Shown here piece after piece: positions 44,956 to 56,417 of a stretch of DNA of 64,000 nt. The DNA is taken from contig NC_134878.1 of NCBI RefSeq assembly GCF_041734735.1, positions 34,099,963 through 34,163,962 on the forward strand, in the 5' to 3' direction. A program made the position numbers and the translations under genes. Position 1 is the first letter of the stretch, and each line of letters opens with the position of its first letter. The notes beneath the pieces were generated by a model that did not search any database, was not told where the DNA came from, and saw only the letters and a program-made list of their open reading frames with translations. The DNA is from Babylonia areolata (taxonomy: Eukaryota > Mollusca > Gastropoda > Neogastropoda > Buccinidae).

Positions 44956-45464
44956 TGTGTGTCTATCTGTCTCCAGTGAAAGGCCATGGTATACCCCCAC
45001 CACTGTGTCTGGTGCTTACCTATTTATCTGTCTGACTCTATTCCCTTTACCCCCTTCACATTCTGTGTCAACTACCCCCCCGCGGCCCCCAGCACCCCCC
45101 CCCCCCCAACACACACACACACACACAGAGGCAATTTTTGTTTAATATATGATTTTGTTTTTTGTGTATATTTGTGTTGATGAAAGTCCAGGTTAATGTT
45201 TTTAATTTCCTGATGAAAAATTGCTGGTCAGTATCAGATGTACTCCCTAAGTTTTTGTGCATGAATACAGTTGAATTTGGCATACCCCCTCCACCACCCC
45301 CGTTCCCCCAGGTTCTGGGGGACCAGTATTTGCAGGTTTTTTGTTATGTCTTTTGGGACCAATATTCACATGTTTCATCCCCATTATGTGCTTGTGTTTT
45401 TGGCTGAGGTGTATCTTGTATGAAAAGCATCAAGAGATAAAGGAGTGACCATTATTGTTGACTC

Positions 45465-45488
45465 TGTGTGTGTGTGTGTGTGTGTGTG
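45465..45488 (+). repeat. (TG)12 tract forming the acceptor of MAST exon D
   Basis: The TG run ends one base triplet before the exon: (TG)n-CAG|AAG. There is no ordinary polypyrimidine tract between the repeat and the AG. Confidence 0.9.
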
Positions 45489-45491
45489 CAG

Positions 45492-45600
45492 AAGGACCCC
45501 ATGGTCACCCGCAGGACCAGTCGGACCAACCGTCGGTCAGTGGTGGCCACCAACACCTCCCCCACTCTTTCCCACCGCTGCCCCTCCCCCCAGATACCTG
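45492..45600 (+). CDS. MAST: MAST-family kinase, exon D
   Basis: Acceptor TGTGCAG|AAGGAC and donor CCTG|GTGAGT; enters in phase 0, leaves in phase 1. It encodes KDPMVTRRTSRTNRRSVVA, then TNTSPTLSHRCPSPQIP and the first base of a glycine codon. The corresponding vertebrate block is SLKELSLPRRG...SNRKSL...SPTLPRPHSPL...G (from memory), including the phase-1 glycine before the SPxDSPRNF segment. RRTS and RRSV are potential basophilic phosphorylation sites. The next exon should encode xSPxDSPRNFSP and was not found before 64 kb. Confidence 0.88.
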
Positions 45601-45875
45601 GTGAGTACCTGGTGTGTTTGTGTTATGTTGTATATTATGTTTATTTATTTGTTTCCACCAGCGCCTCCCACACACCCTCTCCCACCACTGCCCCCCCTCC
45701 CCCTCCAGGTACCTGGTAACTACCTGGTGTGTTTGTGTTGTGTTGTATATTATGTTTATTCATTTATTTCCTCCAGTGCCTCCCACACACCCTCTCCCAC
45801 CACTTCCCCCACACCCCACCCCTAACCTCCCACATACCTAGGTGAGTGACTGTGTGTAGGTGTTGTGTTTTGTTT
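45551..45875 (+). repeat. Triplicated exon D / intron boundary
   Basis: Three tandem copies, donor positions 45601 (CTG|GTGAGT), 45716 (CTG|GTAACT) and 45842 (TAG|GTGAGT), periods 115 and 126 bp. Each copy contains the CCTCCCxCxC...CACC end of the exon and the TACCTGGTGTGTTTGTGTT and ATTATGTTTATT start of the intron. Copies 2 and 3 have gained acceptor-like ends (TTTCCACCAG at 45661, TTTCCTCCAG at 45776). Confidence 0.85.
45662..45715 (+). other. Potential 54-nt cassette exon (copy 2 of the duplicated boundary)
   Basis: If the AG at 45660-45661 and the GT at 45716 are used, the segment enters and leaves in phase 1 like exon D, has no stop and encodes APPTHPLPPLPPLPLQVP. Copy 3 cannot do this: its equivalent reading ends in a stop and a different phase. 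The donor GTAACT is weaker than consensus. Use in RNA is unproven. Confidence 0.35.
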
Positions 45876-48800
45876 TAGTTTGTATTGTTTGTTTTATAAT
45901 TATCATCATTCAGTTATTTTACATACGATCTTTTACCATTACCCCTTGCCTCTGTTAAGTGCCTATTGGTTGTTTTGTTTTAGTGTTTTTTCTTTTGTTT
46001 TATTTTCTCTTAGTTTGATTTCATGTTACTTTATTTCTTATTCAGAAATTTTGATTTCATTCTTTATTTCACTTTTTTTGCCCCCCCCCCCCTTTTTTTT
46101 TTTTTAAGTGTTAAACCAATAACAAAAATATTCTTTAAAAAATGTAATTATTATTTTAATTTATCTAATTTAGTTTCATATTTTATTTCATGAAAAAAAA
46201 AATCACTGATATTTCTTTCGCAGTTACTTTATATTCATTCTTTTTTTTCTTTCTCTCTCTCTTTTTCTTTTTCAAAAACTTTTTTGGTGATGGGAGTTTC
46301 TTGCCTTGTGTCTTGTCTACACTGATAGATGCTGTTTCTGCCTTGTTCCTTCAGGTGTTTATCAATATTTCCATCCTGCTTACAAACAGTCTCTCACAGT
46401 CATACACACCTCACCATTCTTACAGTCCTCTCCATCTTCCCCCCGCCACCCTGGCTGGCTGTCTGTCTCTCTCTCGCACTTTCTCTCTTTACCCTACCCC
46501 CACACCACCACCTCTGTATTTCTCATCTCTGCCTGTCTTTCTGCCTGTTTGAAGTCTCTCTGTGCTTTGCCAGATGCTTGCATATATAATTCTGTTGATA
46601 TTTGATATGTGGTGTGATTTGTGTGTGTGTGCATGTATTTTTACATGTGTGTGAGTGTGTCTATGGACATGCACGTGAGCGACGTATTTGTATATGTTAG
46701 ATGTATGTGTCTGTGTCAGAGTTGATGGGGTGTGCAAAGAGTCGGCGATACTAAATCAATAAGTGGGCCATGGGACATAACTCTGCCAAGCTTATACTGA
46801 ATGGAATGAGAACAGTTCACTCCCTTGAACAGCACAGGACCATTCCCTCTCATGCACACATCCACATGTATGTGTCCACTCACACACACACATTATGTAT
46901 GCGTGCCATGTAATATATTGTTGAATATACATACACACACGCATTAAAAAAAAATGCATGCATATAATGTAACACAAATTGGTTTCTTATACATGGACAC
47001 ACACTGTTACTAATTGCACAATGCACCAATCAGCTTCATATCTACACATGCATGCACATGCACACTTACTCATGCTGTCACTCACAAACTGGTTTATCCC
47101 AAGGGTAGTGCAATGCATTATGAACAGAGAGTAGTGGAGTGGAATATATATGAAGAACAGAAAAAAAAAGAAGTGGTCAGGAAACCAGAAGGTAGAGCAG
47201 GAAGGGTGGGGTCACCACTCTTGATCTCTGTGTGTGGCCCACACACACTCACATACAAACACACACACACTCACACACACACACACACCCACACCACACA
47301 GAGCTCTCATTGTGTATTTCCTCTCCTTCGGCTGTGCAGTCGTTGACTAAGTCTTCAGTTTTCATTGGTGTCTTACAATTTTTGGATGTTTGTACCTTGC
47401 AAGTTTTCATTGAACAGCATTGAGTTCGTTCAGTGTATTGTGTGGTGTTACCCTGCAACATACAAACAGTGCATCATGTGTACAATGGAATTTTGGTGAT
47501 GAATTTTCTGTATGGCCTTCAGTGCAAGGAACACAAAACAAAACAAAAATTCGTATCTCTTGACACTCCTGTCCTGTTGACAGCATGGGAAAAGGATTTG
47601 TGTTGGAAATGTGTGCAACACCCTGTTAAGCAACACACTGTGCAGCATTGGTCAGATTTATGGGTTTTTTTTTTTTTAGTTGGAATTTGCGAGTCAGATT
47701 GTGGATGGAGTATGGTTGGACCTAACAGTCCCTTAATGGTTGTGTGTTATTTTGATGATAATGTTGGTTGGACTTGCAGTATCATCCCTCTGTGTGTGTG
47801 TTGTGTTGCGTAATGTATTATGTGTGTTTGTGTGTGCGCCGGACACTGGATGGAAATCAATATTGGAGTTTGAGTTTGACTTGGAAAATGAGCTTATATG
47901 ACCTGCTGATGCTTATTAAAGACAGGAAGAGGGAAGGAGGGTGGGAGGTTATGAGGGGGAAGGTGGTAAGTAGCTAAGAAAGAAAGAAAGAAACGGCAAC
48001 CAAAGAACACCACCACCAAAGATATACAGATGTGTTGGTTGCTCATCACATATTCTTTACTGGATTTCTCCATAAACACCACCACCACACGTCACTGGAA
48101 TGTTCTCAGTTGGAAGCTACCTATAACACTGGCAAATGTGCATCAAGGAAAGGGGGAAAAAAACCCAAAAAAAACATTATTATACTGCATGATCAGGCAA
48201 ATGGCATAAGAAGTCTAAAAGCTAACCAGTGGTGTTATTGATCCTTATTTAATATCTTGATCTTCATATTTATGTAATGTCTTGATCTTCATACTTATAT
48301 AATGCTTTGATTGCTCAGAAATCACATTAAAGTGCTTTACAAACACATTCATTTGCACAAGCTTAGTTGTGTATCATTGTCTGACAGCTGCTTTTAGGCG
48401 CTTGTCATTAGTTTCCTGTGGAAACGGATTCTGGCAAATGTGGGATATGTTATGATGTGAACTACTACAGCCGCTCTCCGCTCTCCGGAATATCCCTTGT
48501 TCAAATCGGTGCCCTCCTCTCCCCACCCTTCCCATCTCGGAATCAGTGCCCTCCTCTCCCCACCCTTCCCGTCTCCCTTCCTCCCCCCTCTTCTCTCTGG
48601 CTCTTCTCATGTCTGCTGAGTCACTTGCAGAAAGAATAGTGTGCCAGACCTGTGTTCTGTCTGTCTGGAAGTATGCAATGATGACTGGGTTGAGTGTTTG
48701 GGAGAGGAGGGAGCTGAGGGTGAATGGGGAGGAGACAGTGTGCAGTCTGGAACTCTGCCAGATGATTGTTGCAGCCACCAAGAAAGAGCCTAGACAGATT

Positions 48801-49309
48801 GAATTATTCTCCGGTCAGTTGCAATTCTTTATAATAGTGTTATCAGCTGGCTGCCATCAGAGATGATGGGAATGGGTGAGGGGATGGAGGAGATGGATGT
48901 TGCAACGGGGAGTTTTTGTTGTTGTTTTTTGTTTGTTTGTTTTTTCCATCTCAGGTGCAGGTTATGGAGCACCCTTTTTTTTCCTTTAGAAGCAGGGTGA
49001 TGATGAGTTACTCTTTCTGGAAGAAAAAAAACAACTACTTAAAACAACAACAATGTTGTTTGAACTGAACTCCTTATTTATCTTTTGTATGTTTTTCTTT
49101 TCGATAGAATTTTGTCTGATGCTTGGGAAAAATAACTTGTGCATTTGCTTGTTTGATCAAGTGGGCTTTTATATTTAACCTTTAAAAAAAAAAATAATAA
49201 ATAAATTTTTTTTTAGACATCACTCTGTATGGTGTGCTTAAAAGACATACTGGTGTATTGTTTCAATGTCACCAGTGCAAAGTACATAAAATGAACTTCT
49301 TGCCTTGGT

Positions 49310-49467
49310 TTTGATTGTATCTGATCAATATGCTCGGTGTGTTTTTGCGTAGGTCAAGCATCCGTCTGCCTTTTTATTTTCATTTTTATTTGAAGCACAT
49401 GGGTTTTTGTGTAGATAGATAAGTCTGCATGCTTTGACACCTCCGTCAAAGTGAAACTGGTTTTGAT
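49310..49467 (+). mobile_element. SINE family A tail-2 fragment
   Basis: Contains TCTGATCAATATGCTCGGTG, GGTCAAGCATCCGTCTGCC, a T-rich loop, GAAGCACATGGG, GCTTTGACACCTCCGTC and AAAGTGAAACTGG. It matches the tail-2 order at 7.6, 27.1 and 42.1 kb. Confidence 0.55.
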
Positions 49468-50979
49468 TGACAGCCTGAGGTATTGTTTGTTCCTGGGTAC
49501 TTGTTGCTTGGGTACAACCAAATGTCATCTGGCTGGCGTGTGTGTTAATTGTATTCGCCTTCCATCCACTGTTTTGTAGGGCGGGCAGAGACAGGCTCTT
49601 TAAAGCAGAAGACTCGTAACTGGGAGACTGTTGTTTATACCTCGTACAGAAATTCGCTGTTCAGGGTTGTCTGCATGCTTTCTTCTCCCACCCCCTCCTG
49701 TTCTTTCATCATGCTAACCCTTCGCTAACCCCTTTCTCTTTCAACCAGGTCCATACCTTGCCCCTCTCCCTCTTCTTCACCCTTACTCCCCCACCTCCCA
49801 GTGGTGCTTCACTACTGTCGGATTTTCCAGCCGTGTGTAACTGGGTCAAAGAGATTTTTTGCTCTTTGACCGGGCTGGGTAAACAGAGCAGTAAAGTTGC
49901 CTGCTCATGCTGCCTCTGATTTTGTCCAAGATAGTAACAACCATGCATTCCCTGCTATTGTCCCCATGTGGCTCAAGCATAGGATCTATTACAAGGTCAT
50001 GTTCTCTAAAACCAGATAACCAGTCTGTGTAAATGTGAACAGATTTCGGTGCAGCAGCATTTTTACAGGGTTTTTAGGAAAGGTTACGGAAAATATCTGC
50101 CCAGGAACAAAAAGAACAAAGAAAAAACGAACAGCTATGTGGAGCTGGGTGTGCAAGTGTTGTGCATCTTGTTGAACAATTTTCTGCTGATCCACACACA
50201 CCCACATGGGTCTTCGGTGGTGTATTTTTTGTGTTTCCCGTGTCAGTGTAAATGTTTGTGCTGTGAAATATATCTGAAGACGCAGGGGAAGGCCAAAAAA
50301 AATAAAAATAAAAATAAATTAAAAAAGGCAAGAAAAATAAAGGATTGACAACATTGCAGAATGGACAGGGAAGATTTGTTGAGACCCAGGTTTTGTTTAA
50401 CACACACGCAACAAACCTGGAGGAATCTGGTGAACAGTCCTTCAGTGTAGGGCCCCAATGCCTTTTCACAGAGTTTTGAAAGGGAGAAGTGTCTTTGTTG
50501 TAGGCATTGACAGCAGCATAAATTTTAACTCTCAGTTTTGATCAGTTTGCAGCATGGCACTTTCAAGATATGACAGAATGAAAGCTCATCTCATATCACT
50601 TCAAGTGGAAAGACATTAAACTGAAGACAACAGAACGAAAGAGTGAGAAACTGTGTCAGCATGATGATCTTCTAGACAGATGCCAGTGGGTCCTGATAAT
50701 GGCGAGAAAATAATTATTGGGTGTGTGATGTAAGTTGGTTAACTGCTTTCTTGTGACATCATGTAAGTGAAAAGTGTTTAAATACGGTGTGTGCTTGTGT
50801 ATGAGAGTGGGTGTGTGTGCGTATGAGAGAGAGTGATGATCCTCTGTGTGTGTGTGTGTGTTAGAAAGAGAGAGAGAGAGTGCACACATGCGTATTTAAA
50901 TTTTTACTTGCATTTGTGTTTGATCACATATTTTACAATGACACAACACAGAATCAAGCACTTGCAGCCGCACATCTAT

Positions 50980-51018
<39 letters not shown>
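50980..51018. repeat. (CA)n microsatellite
   Basis: Perfect CA run. Confidence 0.95.
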
Positions 51019-51019
<1 letters not shown>

Positions 51020-51784
51020 CTTGCACACAGGCACATAAATACAAACACATATGCATACACAGAAAAGTGAATGTCAATAATGATGCTAAGTCCTGTTTGC
51101 AGAAGACACCCCCACATTCCCTGTCTCCTTTCTTCAGATATGCTCTTTCTTGTTAGCTAGATTGTTCACACAATTGCTGATACACATTCCAGCCATACCT
51201 AGATGCATTGATCTTGGAAATGACATCATAAAGACATCTGGTACAGACAGTTAGGAATGACACCAGATGGGACAATTTGTTGATTAACATTTCTGCCAGG
51301 ATGCATGCTGTCAGTGTCTGTCACAGACTTTCCCCCCATCAGTGTCAAGCACCAAATACACCACCAGGATCTAAACCAGTTTGCTTTAAATTGAATAGAA
51401 AATAATTAAATTTTAAAGCCTGTTTTACACAGCCCCTCCAGCGGCAAGAGGTTGTCATGATCTGTCATAGTTGTTCACCACCACAGGGTTCAATGAATAA
51501 GTGGGGTTAGGGGGAATGGAAAGACTGGGATCCTCTCTCCATCCGTATTCCTGGCATGTTCCTCCTTTCATTGCAAACTCTCAGTGCACAGCAGAGTCGA
51601 GGGGCTTTGTAATCACAGAATCCAGCCTTGCTTTATGCTATGGTTGTACTCAGAGGTTATCCTTCCTGGTCACTTCTGTCAGGTTGTTAAGGAGGATAGC
51701 ATTTGTGTGTGTGTGTGTGTGTGTGCTCGTGTGCGTGCGCATGTGTGTCCGCTTCAAGAGATGCATTTATGATTTGGTTGTCAA

Positions 51785-52060
51785 ATTTTTAAGGCACCGC
51801 AGCAGAATGGGTTTGGCATTGGATTTCTGATCCAGTGTTCACCAGTGATCAGGGTTTGAGGCCCCATTTCGGCATGATGTCGTGTCCTTGGGAAGGGAAA
51901 GGCACTTTACTCGTGATGTTCCTCACGCCACCAGATATGAATGGGTTAAATCGGCGGAAGGAGAAGATTTCCTGTGCTGAGCCCTAGACACAATGGATAT
52001 GAATTCACCCTTGATGGTTGTAAAAGGCTGCCAAACCTTTAACTTTTTAACTTTTAAACT
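51785..52060 (+). mobile_element. SINE family B copy 1 (tRNA-headed)
   Basis: Head GCACCGCAGCAGAATGGGTT, TTCTGATCCAGTGTTCACC, AGTGATCAGGGTTTGAGGCC (B box). Body GTCGTGTCCTTGGGAAGGGA, GGCACTTTACTC, GATATGAATGGGTTAAATC, GGCGGAAGGAGAAGA, GCTGAGCCCTAGAC. The same blocks recur in order at 59.17-59.44 kb, which proves a dispersed repeat. Confidence 0.75.
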
Positions 52061-52449
52061 AAGTTCGATTTTAATATACCGAGGGAGTTTTGATTGCCCA
52101 GCTCATCTCCTGTGGCTTACATGTGTTTTCTGGCTGGCTCTGGGTGTTGCTGTGTCAGTCATACTTTGCTGCACTTCACTTTTGTGTTTTCCTGGCGTTG
52201 GAGGAGGGGTGGGGCATGGGGGGTCCTCTTTGTGGGTCAATAACAATGATGTTATGTTGTATTTCAGGTGGTTTGATTGGTCTTGTGTTTGAATAATTGG
52301 GTAAAGCTTTGAGGAGGGTGTTGGTAGAAATGTGGGAGTGTGGGACAAAGGGATCATTTTTGTTCTTTGTGTTGGACACAGGGAATCCCTTTATTTTGGT
52401 GTGTGCATGTGCGTACACATGCATGTTTGTGTTTTGTCATTAATTTCTG

Positions 52450-52560
52450 TTGTTTTTCATGGTAAATTTCCAGGTTTGTATATGGGACTCTAACCCCAGG
52501 TCACTCACTTCCTTGTCAGGTGCATTACAATTAGGCCACTGCATCAAATCCCCGCTGTTG
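52450..52560 (-). mobile_element. SINE family A head fragment
   Basis: On +: GTATATGGGACTCTAACCCC, CACTTCCTTGTCAGGTGC, ATTAGGCCACTGC, the reverse of the tRNA-like head at 44.9 kb. Confidence 0.55.
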
Positions 52561-52564
52561 GGGT

Positions 52565-54655
52565 TTCTGTTAAAAGAGGCAGGGAGTAGTCAGGTGTATC
52601 TGGGTGAGAGAGAGAAGGGGGGGTGGATGGAGGTTGAAGTGGTGGTAGGTGACATGAGAGCCTGTAGTGTCAGGCCAATACAAGGCAAGCCCTGATCAGA
52701 CCACTGGGAATATTGATCTCTTCTCTCTGCCAGGCTGCATGCAAGCCAGTTAATGCTATGGCCTGTATGCCTGCCTCTCTCTACCTGTCCCTTTCCCGCC
52801 CCCTCCATCCTTCCCTCCCTCTATCATCAGCCCCCATTCACATATTCATCCTTCTCTGCCCTATTCCCCACCCCTTTTTGCTAGTCGGTGCTTTAAAACA
52901 ATCTTCGACAGAGTGTCATTTTCGGTCACTGCACACGCAGCGCTGCGTCAGGTGTGTTCATATTGGTTACGGCAGCAGAATCCTACCAACCTGCTGTGAA
53001 AGATGTTGATAGTGACTGAAGGTTCTCAAGGATTATATGATAGTCAGTGATTTGTTTGAGGAAGGATGGTGAAGTAATATACTTCATAACAGGTCTGGTT
53101 CATGTAAACAAACCACTCAAGTGAAAGTGTGTGGTAGCTTATGTAGTAAGTGTGACAAACTTGGACACTTGACAGTGGTAAAAATAAAATGATTTGTCTG
53201 TTTGTGGTAGTATTCACCTCGGATCTGCTTTCAGGAAGGCAGCATCAAGTGCTTTTTTTTTATTTTATTTTTTTTTATTTTTTTATTAACTTAGAGCAGG
53301 AAACTTTTCTTTCCATTGTCTGAATGATACTTTAAACTCTGCATGAAGTCTTGTTGTTTTTTCTCAAGGATGGCTGTATTGTGCTGGTGTTGTGTTACAG
53401 CAGTATAGTATTTGGAATTAAATCAGCTGTTTGATGTTAAAAGAGAGGTATGCAGTTTGGATATGCATCAAAGTACTGGAATACTTCGTGGTGTGTTACT
53501 TCTTCAGTTTGACATCTAGTCATGGATTGTAATTTTAGATCTTGTTGCTGTTGAAACTGATCAGCCAATTATGGGCTGTGCAGGGTAACATGAAAGCTTG
53601 TGGGCTAATTTGGGGGGGAGGAGGGTGGGGGGGGGGGGGGCTTGATACAAATAGCAGACCCAGGTATTTCTGTGGACAGTCCAGCACAGGAATGGTGTGT
53701 GTGTGTACCAGGAGATGTGACAGTGATGTGTGTGTGTGTTGTCAAAACATGTGAGAACTGTGGCTGTTCAGTTGAGGGGGGGGGGGGGGGGGTTGGTGTG
53801 TGCTGTTACTTTGGTTGCTCGTGGTTTGTTGTTGACTAGGTGTAGAGGAAGTGGTTTTTCTTTGTCGTTTTTTGCTGTTGTTGTTTTTCATGCGTCAGTT
53901 GGTGGCTGGGGGAGGAGGGCATTGTGTGTGGTGTGGTCTGACCTGTGGCCACAGACAAAAGCCTCATGTGTCACAGCCATGCCGTCTTGAACTGACCAAA
54001 CACTGGTCTGCAGTTTTAGGCAGGCTTAAAATAAATGTGCATGTATATATGCATACACAGACATGTGCACATGTGCCCTTGCACACGCATATACACTTAC
54101 ACACACACACTGCACGCACACAGCCCGCTCTGAGCATTCTTGCAAAAAACGTTTTTGTGTTTGTGGGACAGGCCAAAGACCAACACTCAGAACATACATG
54201 CTCTGTTGTGGAATACATGTGTTTGTGTGTGTGTTTGTGTGAAGCCATTGTTTCTTGTAGAGAAGAGCTATTTCCACGCATTGATAAGTGATACTAGTGA
54301 GGTTTGGCCAGATAAAAACAATGTTTTTCCCCCTCTGCAGGATATTATTCAGCTCAAGATTATCACTGTCTGTGTCAACATGACTTTAGTTTAGGTGCTA
54401 GGATTGAGGCAGAGAATTGTGCAGAGTGTAATAGACTTGATTGTTGCTGAAGGAATAACATCGCTTTGTCAACAAGAACATGATTTCAACAGTCGGATGA
54501 AGATGTGGACAGAGTGTAGATTTGATGGTTGAAGGTTGCTATATAGAGCAGGGATTCATGGATTGTTATCAGGAATGCTTTGTGTCAACAATCCAGTTAG
54601 ATGGGATGGGATGGCCTGTGGCAAGGCAGCTGATGGGGGAGCAGACAGCGTGTCT
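52565..54655. other. MAST intron, unique DNA
   Basis: G runs at 53611-53640 and 53777-53791, T-rich DNA at 53250-53290. No exon or element recognised. Confidence 0.45.
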
Positions 54656-54659
54656 GGGG

Positions 54660-55080
54660 GATCTTTTTGTTAGAATTATTGTATTGTTTTACTCTTTTTC
54701 TACAACAGATTTCTCTGATGGAATTCAGGCTGCTGTCCCCAGGGAGAGTACATCACTACAGAAGAGTTCCACTTTTTTTCTTCTTTTTTTTCTTTTTTAA
54801 TTTCCTTCTGATTGCAAGTTTATTTGTTGACAACCTATCAAAGTGGGGTTTTGTACAGAATTTTGCCAGGGACAACCCTTTGTTTGCAGAACGTTCTGTA
54901 CATGCACTAAGTGCAAGCTACACACAGGACTGGTTTATTGTCTCATCCAAATGACCAGCATCCAGACCACCACTCAAATTCTTGTGGAGGGGGAGAAAAT
55001 ACTGGCAAGACTTGGATTTGATCCTCTGTGCTTCAATTTTCCTGCTTCCTAGATGGATGTGTTACCACACATCCACTTAT
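54660..55080 (-). mobile_element. SINE family A copy
   Basis: On +: ATTGTATTGTTTTACTC tail, TTCAGGCTGCTGTCCCCAGG, TCAAAGTGGGGTTTTG, GGGACAACCCTTTG, TGCACTAAGTGCAAGC, CTCATCCAAATGACCAGC, CCACCACTCAAATTC. The minus-strand head has GTGGTAACACATCCATCTAG (A box) and AGGATCAAATCC (B box). Confidence 0.8.
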
Positions 55081-55229
55081 CTCCACTCATTGTGTTGTCA
55101 TGTAGATGGTGAGTGATGAGAACAGTGATTCTTTTCTTACATTTATACATTTTGCATATATGCATACACACACATTAGTGTCATTGGCTGTGTGTGCATA
55201 TAGATACACACTATCACACACTTACTGCT

Positions 55230-55230
<1 letters not shown>

Positions 55231-55282
<52 letters not shown>
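55231..55282. repeat. (CT)26 microsatellite
   Basis: Perfect CT run. Confidence 0.96.
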
Positions 55283-55287
<5 letters not shown>

Positions 55288-55574
55288 CCCATGCCTTCCT
55301 TTGTCTCTGTCTCTCCTTGTCCCTCCATCTCTCTCTCCCTCTCTCCATCACTCTCCTGTTCTCTCCATTCCCCCATATAATGCAGAGAAGAGTGTGGGTC
55401 CTGAGGGCAAGTGAGCACAGTCATGACGTATGCATAGCTGACTCTGTATTTATTATGGTGACCGTCCATGAAGGACTGGGGTTTTAGTGAAGAAAGGACT
55501 GCTGCTCTGGCATGGGATGTTCCATGGAGTGTTACGAATTGATTGAACACATCATTCGTTGTATTAAGTTAATT

Positions 55575-55745
55575 AATTTAGCAGTAGACTCTGAAGAGCT
55601 CTGTAAACTAACATGAGAAAGCACTTCTATCCCACAAGAGGTTAATTTTGTTTTAATGATATGCTTGAGAAACGACCGACAGACGCTAAAGAGCTTTGTA
55701 AACCCACACCTGAAAAGCACTATGATCCTCAAGAGGGTGGAATGA
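55575..55745. repeat. Diverged tandem pair, period ~100 bp
   Basis: CTGAAGAGCTCTGTAAAC...AAAGCACTTCTATCCCACAA followed by GCTAAAGAGCTTTGTAAACC...AAAGCACTATGATCCTCAAG. CTTTGTAAA...AAGCACT resembles 3' ends of invertebrate LINE/SINE families. Confidence 0.6.
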
Positions 55746-55969
55746 AAAAAGAATTTTTTTATGAAATCAGTTGTGTGTCTTGATAATGATTCAGGAAACC
55801 AGCCTGCCAGACAGAATTGTACTTCTTTTGTTGCCGCTGCTGTGAAATTGTGTGTGTGTGTGTGTAGTCAAGGCCTGACTGGAGGTAGTAGAGTTGGATG
55901 AAAGTAATGATTAAAAACACTGTGACAATTGCGAAAGGACAGCAGAGTGAGACTGGAAAACTCGTCTCC

Positions 55970-56140
55970 ACATCACCAGTCAGTTGACACTGGACAGTGG
56001 CTAACAAGATTGTGAAGTGGATACTCAACATCAGTAGACAGTGGCTAACAAGAGATTGTTAAGGTGGGGTCTTTGAGCACCTGTTACTGCATCACCAGTC
56101 AGTGGCTGACAGGATTTCTAAAGCCAAGATAGTGCCGGTC
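55970..56140. repeat. Short minisatellite upstream of the alternative exon (3 units)
   Basis: Units contain ATCACCAGTCAGT and GACAGTGGCTAACAAGATTG variants at about 55973-56015, 56028-56065 and 56090-56118. Confidence 0.6.
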
Positions 56141-56269
56141 AATTCCCAGTCAAGAGAATCTACATTCTTCAGTGACAATGTGACAGGAAGATTGATCTGT
56201 ACAGACAGACACACTGTGTGTTAGAGATTTAAGAAGGTGACAGTGAGTGGCCTTTTGGTCTGATGTGCC

Positions 56270-56417
56270 ATGGATGACCAGGGTTTTGTGCCCCTGCATC
56301 GCGCCCACCCAGACCTCAGCAGCCGTCACAGTTTGCATGTGCCTGTCTGTGACGACTTTGGCCATCGCCACCGCGTGCATTGCCATCGACGACGATCACG
56401 TTGCTTGGCAATTCCAG
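56270..56417 (+). CDS. Candidate alternative first exon of the MAST gene
   Basis: ATG in a strong context (GTGCCATGG) followed by 49 codons with coding-like GC and CpG content in a CpG-poor region: MDDQGFVPLHRAHPDLSSRH...RHRVHCHRRRSRCLAIPG. The donor CCAG|GTGGGT closes it in phase 1, the same phase as exon D and with the same final P-(G) codon split (IP|G in both). It could therefore splice to the same downstream exon and give a shorter kinase isoform lacking exons A-D. The N-terminus is histidine- and arginine-rich with no known domain. Vertebrate MAST genes are known to use alternative N-termini. An unrelated gene's first exon is the alternative. Confidence 0.5.

Larger units (their letters stand above)
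42450..44960. repeat. Three-unit tandem array of [spacer + SINE A]
   Basis: Units start near 42450, 43150 and 43765. Each begins with a spacer sharing GAAATRGATTTCTKTGTAAG, GGTATC, a GTCTGG...GAGAGG stretch, GAACTGGTGG, and GGTTGGT or similar, and ends in a minus-strand SINE A. The third spacer is enlarged by (CA)n, (CT)n and (ATA)n repeats. Shared spacer plus same-orientation SINEs shows that the unit was duplicated as a block rather than by three independent insertions. Confidence 0.7.
45880..51780. other. MAST intron after exon D
   Basis: T-rich DNA at 45950-46280, CA-rich at 47245-47300, a ~43-bp tandem repeat of GTGCCCTCCTCTCCCCACCC at 48510-48585, a SINE tail-2 fragment at 49.3 kb and (CA)n at 50980-51018. 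A weak CTTATATAATGCTTTGATTG repeat-like block lies at 48294-48313. No exon recognised. Confidence 0.45.

Noticed and set aside
48418-48639. GKCGICYDV, resembling the start of a RING-like zinc knuckle
   Set aside because: Only one C-x2-C pair, no further ligands, followed by proline/serine-rich repeat translation and no splice support.
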